Below, in pieces: positions 58,953 to 64,000 of a DNA stretch of 64,000 nt (position 1 is the first letter of the stretch; each line of letters opens with the position of its first letter). Origin of the DNA: Vigna angularis (Eukaryota > Streptophyta > Magnoliopsida > Fabales > Fabaceae); contig NC_068974.1 in NCBI RefSeq assembly GCF_016808095.1, positions 22,614,825 through 22,678,824 of the forward strand, given 5' to 3'. A model generated the notes under the pieces. The model did no database searches. It was not told the origin of the DNA and saw only the letters and a program-made list of their open reading frames with translations. Position numbers and translations under genes: made by a program.

Positions 58953-59881
58953 AGACTCGTTTATTTTAATATTAAATGGTTTATTTATAAATAGTTTTGT
59001 TATAAATGAGTTTCATTGTTGTAAAACATATCATCTCTCTAGAAATCGCTTTTCTAGAGTTCTCTACATTCTCTCTAAGAGTTCTAACTCTTGAGTCATC
59101 TCTTTAACCATCAGGAGGTGCTTAATCGACTACAACGACGAAATTTACATTCTTATCCGATTAGTTTTCGCAATAGAGCAAGTAAGTTTTAGCTTCTTTT
59201 TGCTCTTCGCTCTTTAATCGAGTCAATGCATGGAAGTTTCCATTGCATGTGTGTCTTGTGCTTTTCTTTGAGCTTCTTGGTAAATCTAAGATCTTAAGTA
59301 CTCTTTCCTTTTTCAATTTGGTGATTCGTAGGTGTTTTTAGAAATTCCTTGTGCGAGAAGTAATCAGTGTGTTCTTAGAGCTTTATATCGTCGGTGTAAG
59401 GTAAGGGAAGCTAGTTTTACTTGGTTTGTTTGATAGACAAGTTCTAATTAATGTTTGTATGGTGAGATATTGATTGAATTATGAAATAGTATTGGATTCA
59501 AAAATTTAGTATGTTGATGTGAAAACTAGTTTAATTGTTAAGTGCAATATGATTCTGATGTAAAGTTTGTGTGTGATGAATTTAAAGATGCTATATTGGG
59601 TGAAGTAGGAGTTGTCAAATTATGTAAAGCTTTGTTTACATTTCAGTAGAAGAAATAGGTAGTTTTTAGGCTAGAAAGGGGGTTTTGATAGGTGAAAAGT
59701 TAAGGGAAGGGTTATTTTGGTTAAACTGTGTTTTAGCAAGGGTTTAAGGGTTGATTAAGACTTGTTTGAGTGTTATGACAACAAAATTTTGATGTACAAC
59801 TGGTTGGTCATCTTTTGGGGGTGTCTTGTATGGTTTTTAATTCATTTTAGGGGTTTTCACTAGTGACAAATGTGAGGTTTT
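58953..59881. other. Unassigned sequence, possibly LTR-derived
   Basis: No coding capacity. Text such as CTCTCTAGAAATCGCTTTTCTAG (59035-59057, palindromic) and a G-rich stretch near 59670-59720 resemble legume gypsy LTRs, but no border pair is present. Confidence 0.35.
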
Positions 59882-60730
59882 TGTTAGCAAAATGATGAAG
59901 ATGAAGTTTTGATGATGTCAAAATCAAGTCAAGAGAAATCAAGATTCAAGATGTTATGAAGACTTGTATTGCTATGGAAAGCTTTTGTAATAATTATAGT
60001 TTGGTGTCTAGGACTTCGACTTTTAGTGTTTTTGATTCCATGTAATGTTATACTATATAATTAAAAACCAGAGTCAAAATCGCACTGTTTTAATCGATTA
60101 AAATGGATATTAATCGATTAAAACGAGGCTGACACTGAAAACCAAATGGCCTCTGTAATAATCGATTAAAGCTTGTAATAATCGATTATGTAATCGATTA
60201 TTCCTGAGAATAATCGATTAACAATAGCCGTTGGAGGTTCCAGAGTTGAAGACTAGCCGTTGCACTGTAATAATCGATTAAAGCCTATAATAATCGATTA
60301 GTTAATCGATTAAGCCTGAGAATAATCGATTAACACTAGCCGTTGGGGGTTTCAGATTTGAAGAACTAGCCGTTGTACTCATTTTAATCGATTAAGACTT
60401 AGTTTAATCGATTAAAACAGTCAGATGGCTCATTTTCGAAGAATGGAAGAGCCTTTGGATGAGTCTATAAATAGACTCTCATTTCCTCTCAAGACTACAA
60501 TAACAACTCTTCCTTTGTGCTCAAATACTCAGAAACTCTTGAGAATTGTGTGCTCTTGCTCAGCTAAGAAAACTCTGTCTATAGAGTTGGTGAAATACTG
60601 CTACGGTGATAGAGGAATAGCTGGTTCATCCTTGGTGTGTCTAAGGAAGTGTTCGGAAGAGGAAGTCATCCTTCGTGAAGTATTCGGAGGAAGTGTTTCA
60701 TCCTTTGTGAAGATTCAAAGGAGGTGTTAT
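59882..60730 (+). repeat. Element R: truncated 5' LTR with TAATCGATTA array
   Basis: The likely start is TGTTAGCAAAATGATG. Two direct repeats of about 85-90 bp (60155-60238 and 60269-60352) contain clustered TAATCGATTA palindromes and a GCCGTTG(G)GG tail. The LTR is cut after GATTCAAAGGAGGTG and joined to gag. U5, PBS and leader are missing. The 103-codon frame at 60425-60736 is LTR sequence. Confidence 0.65.
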
Positions 60731-62393
60731 CAATAGACCACCACTATTCACAGGTGAAAATTACGCATTATGGAAGGTCAGAATGCAAATTCTTATGGAA
60801 TCTATTGATATAGATATTTGGGATGCTGTTGCATTTGGTCCTTTTGTTCCAACTAACAATATGCAGGAACCAAAGCCCCGTGACCAATGGACTGCTGAAG
60901 ATAAGAAAAAATTTGGTAATGATGTAAAAGCTCGTAATATTATTTCATCTGCTTTAACTGTTGACGAGTTTTACAGGATTTTTGTTTGTAAAACTGCACA
61001 AGAAATGTGGGAAGTACTTAGAGTAACCCACGAAGGTACAGATGATGTTAAGAGAGATAGAAAGAATACCTTAATCCAGGAATACGAGATGTTCAAGATG
61101 AAGCAAGGGGAAACAATAGTAGATGTTCAGAAACGCTTCACCAACATCGTAAACCATCTTATTGGATTAGGTAAGTCTTTCGATACTGATGAACTTAATA
61201 TAAAAATTTTGAAATCTTTAGACAGGTCTTGGCAACCAAAAGTAACTGCAATTTCTGAGTCACAAAATCTCAACACAATGACCATGGCTGCATTATTTGG
61301 AAAGTTGAGAGAGCATGAACTTGACCTCGGAAGACTAGATGAAGAAGAAGCAAAAACTAAGAAAAAGACTCTAGCCTTCAAATCTGAGGTAGAAAAGAGC
61401 AAAAGCAAAATGGAAGATGAAGACTCAGAAGAAGACGAAAATTTGAGTCTACTAATCAAGAGGTTCAATAGGTTCATGAAATCAAAAGGCAAAGGGAGAT
61501 TCAGAAACGAAAAGAGAGAAAATCAAGGATCTTCCTCAAACTATAGATGCTATGGTTGCGGAGAAAAGGGACATTTAAAAGCAGACTGCCCAAATCAAAA
61601 GAAGGGTGAAGAAAAGAAAGAAAAGAAATTCTTCAAGAAAAAGAGAGCATACATCGCATGGGACGATGACAACGAATCAATTTCTGACTCGAGAAGTTCT
61701 GATGAAGAAGCAAACATATGTCTAATGGCGGATGACGACACTGTTGGAAGCCAAGTAAGTACATCTAACGATTCAGATAATTCTAGTCAATATGATAGTG
61801 AAACTGAATTGCATGATACTTATGCTGCTTTATTAGTAGAATCCGAAAAATTAGATATAGCTCATAAGAAATTGAAAAAGGATTTCAAAGAGTTAAAATT
61901 AAATTTTGAAAATATTCTTGAAGAAAATGAAAATTTGAAGTTTACTTCTGAAAATTTCTCTAAAATAAATGATGATTTGAAAACTGAATTTACAAATTTG
62001 TCTGAAGAAAACAGAAGTTTGAAAAATAAATTTTTATATCAAGCAGAAGAAATTAGAAATTTAAAAAGTAAAGTTTTATATTATGAAAAAGAAAAATATA
62101 TTGCTAATAATGAATGTGAATCTTGCATAAAATTCAAATATTTTTCTGAAAATACAACCACTGGAGAATGTAGTAAAATCTCTGAAAATAAAGCTGCTAA
62201 GAAATTTGTTCCTAAAATTAAAAATAAGCATAATCATAGAACCCATAGAACTTGGGTAGAAAAAGGAACAACTTATAGGAACACAAATGTTGCATCATGC
62301 TTTTATTGTATGAAAAAGGGTCATACATCTAACAAATGTAAAATTAAGCATTATGGTGTTCCATGTGGTAGATATGCTTGGGTTGTAAAATGA
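60731..62393 (+). CDS. Element R: copia gag (5'-truncated, 536 aa from first Met)
   Basis: The frame is open from the LTR junction (NRPPLFTGENYALWKVRMQIL), with the first in-frame Met at 60783. The normal start is deleted. The UBN2-type gag domain spans residues about 1-180 (KMKQGETIVDVQKRFTNIVN). The first CCHC knuckle CYGCGEKGHLKADC begins at residue 256. Then come a Lys-rich and an acidic region, a long coiled coil (about 330-450) and a second knuckle CFYCMKKGHTSNKC beginning at 506. The stop TGA at 62391 is followed by the usual gag ending (SNPK...) out of frame by one base. The length and two-knuckle, coiled-coil layout fit a SIRE/Maximus-like copia lineage. It is the same family type as element B gag but far better preserved. 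Confidence 0.85.
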
Positions 62394-62473
62394 TTTCAAT
62401 CTTTTTAATCTAACCCAAAGGACCCATACAAAGTAGTTGGGTACCTAAATAGCTTGTTCTTTTTATGTTGTAG

Positions 62474-64000
62474 GAATTATCAAAACCAAGGAAGTATATG
62501 TGGTGTCTTGACAGTGGATGTTCAAAACACATGACCGGAGATAAAAAGAAATTTACAAGCTTCCGGAAAAAGGAATGAGGCTTTGTCACCTATGGTGACA
62601 ACAACAAAGGAAAAATCCTTGGAATAGGAGATATTGGAAGTGAAGATACCTTGATGATCAAAGACGTGCTATATGTGGAAGGATTAAACCACAACTTAAT
62701 TAGCATTAGTCAATTATGCGATAAAGGATTCAAGGTAACCTTCGAACAAAATTCTTGCACTATTTATAAAAATGATTCTTTTGAAATTGCTTTGAAAGGA
62801 ATTAGGCATAACAATATTTATTTGATTGATTTAGAAAATGCATCAAATAGGAATATTTCATGTTTAGTAGTAAAAGAAGAAAATCCATGGTTATGGCATA
62901 AAAGAGCTGCACATATTCATATGCAACAATTGAATAAACTCATTTCTAAAGACTTAGTAATTGGTCTACCAAAACTAAAATATGTGAAAGATAAATTGTG
63001 TGATGCATGTCAAAAGGGAAAACAAGTGAAATCATCTTTTCATTCGAAAAATGTTGTTTCTAGTTTAAAACCCTTAGAACTTTTGCACATGGATTTATTT
63101 GGTCCCTCTAGGATAAAAAGTTTTGAAGGAAATTATTATGCTTTAGTTATTGTAGATGATTATTCAAGATATACTTGGACTTTCTTTCTTACTCTTAAAA
63201 GTGAAGCTTTCAAAGAATTTAAAAAGTTTGCAAATTTAGTTCAAAATGAAAAGGATTTGAAAATAAAGGCTATTAGAAGTGACCATGGAGGTGAATTTCA
63301 AAATGAATCTTTTGAAACTTTTTGTGAAGAATATGGAATTTCTCATAATTTTTCTGCACCTAGAACTCCTCAACAAAATGGAGTTGTAGAAAGAAAGAAT
63401 AAATCCTTAGAGGAACTTGCTAGAACTATGTTAAATGAATATAGCGTTCCTAAACAATTTTGGGCTGATGCTGTGAGTACTGCATGTTATGTATTGAATA
63501 GAATGCTTATTAGGCCAATTTTGAAATGTACTCCTTATGAACTTTTTAAAGGTAGAAAACCAAATGTTTCACATTTAAGAATTTTTGGATGCAAATGTTT
63601 TGTCTTAAATAATGGAAAACAAAATTTAGGAAAATTTGATTCCAAAGCCGATGAAGCTATTTTTCTAGGATATTCTCTAACTAGCAAAGCTTATAGAGTT
63701 TTTAATCGGAAAACATTTGAAATAGAAGAATCTGTGCATGTTGTCTTTGATGAAATTGTGGACCTTGAGGCAAAACCTCTTGAGTTAGATGAATCAGATG
63801 CAGGTGAAAATGAAGACTTGCAAAAGACAACCAATGAAGAGAAAATGAATAATCCTCAAGATGATGAAGATCTAAACAAAATATGGCAACAACCTAGAGG
63901 ATTATCATTGGACAACATCATTGGCGACATATCAAAAGGGGTAAACACTAGAAGAAATTTAGTTAATTTTTGTATGAATGTAGCTTTTATGTCGCAGATA
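62474..64000 (+). pseudogene. Element R: copia pol (protease, integrase), right end outside window
   Basis: The frame is shifted relative to gag. The protease-like start WCLDSGCSKHMTGD is at about 62501, followed by TGA at 62576-62578. Next come the GAG-pre-integrase zinc-binding block (LWHKRAAHIHMQQL, then CDACQKGKQ) and the integrase core. The core has the three acidic residues in place: HMDLFGP (about 63092), RSDHGGEF (63281) and VVERKN (63389). The domain after it contains LRIFGCKCFVLN and IFLGYSLTSKAYRVFN. The sequence remains open to the window edge, before RT. One stop and the frameshift make it inactive unless read through. Confidence 0.85.

Noticed and set aside
60425..60736. 103-codon open frame
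   Set aside because: Lies within the LTR of element R. Not conserved as protein.

Overview
The window is plant nuclear DNA. The introns are of the GT-AG type. There are plant-type CACTA (En/Spm) transposons, Ty1/copia and Athila-like Ty3/gypsy LTR retrotransposons with legume-like gag proteins, and the first exon of a group IV cyclic nucleotide-gated channel gene. AT-rich repeats and LTRs with GC-rich minisatellites suggest a papilionoid legume (Vigna/Phaseolus type). The family and genus are inference.

Layout. 1-1430: first exon and promoter side of a CNGC4-like gene on the minus strand, whose remaining exons lie beyond the left edge. 2563-10642: a complete CACTA transposon (E1, TSD TAT). 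It has two minus-strand genes, a TNP2-type transposase and an 11-exon Transposase_24/Ulp1-like gene, each broken by one premature stop, and arrays of CCGCGG palindromes at both ends. About 11290-45507: a deep nest of transposons that can be ordered from target-site duplications (TSDs). An old copia relic (O) was split by an Athila-like element (A, LTRs 11518-14001 and 43161-44612). A received a small CACTA (11546-12637, TSD TTA), a solo LTR (18662-19925, TSD CTCAG) and a copia-type element B (20396-42590, TSD ACATT). B received a second small CACTA (left tip 23857, right tip 26303, TSD ACC), which was itself hit 7 bp from its tip by a solo LTR (23864-25128, TSD CTAGT). B also received element C (26954-39458, TSD GGAAC). 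C is a tandem LTR-internal-LTR-internal-LTR array with two gag-protease ORFs whose listed translations are identical.

45508-51125: older relics (a CACTA end, a copia gag piece with PPT and 3' LTR, an LTR fragment) and long AT-rich DNA without recognisable genes. 51293-about 58952: a heavily decayed CACTA element (D) on the plus strand. From about 59882 to the right edge: a copia element (R) on the plus strand whose truncated 5' LTR is joined directly to gag. Its pol (protease, integrase) runs off the window.

The only likely host gene is CNGC4. The rest is mobile DNA, mostly non-autonomous or inactivated. The most informative points are the tandem C array, whose middle LTR is a mosaic of the outer two, the fully ordered five-level nest, and the CACTA element E1, silenced by two single-base nonsense changes. 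I found no sign of a new defence or regulatory system, and no tRNA or rRNA gene.
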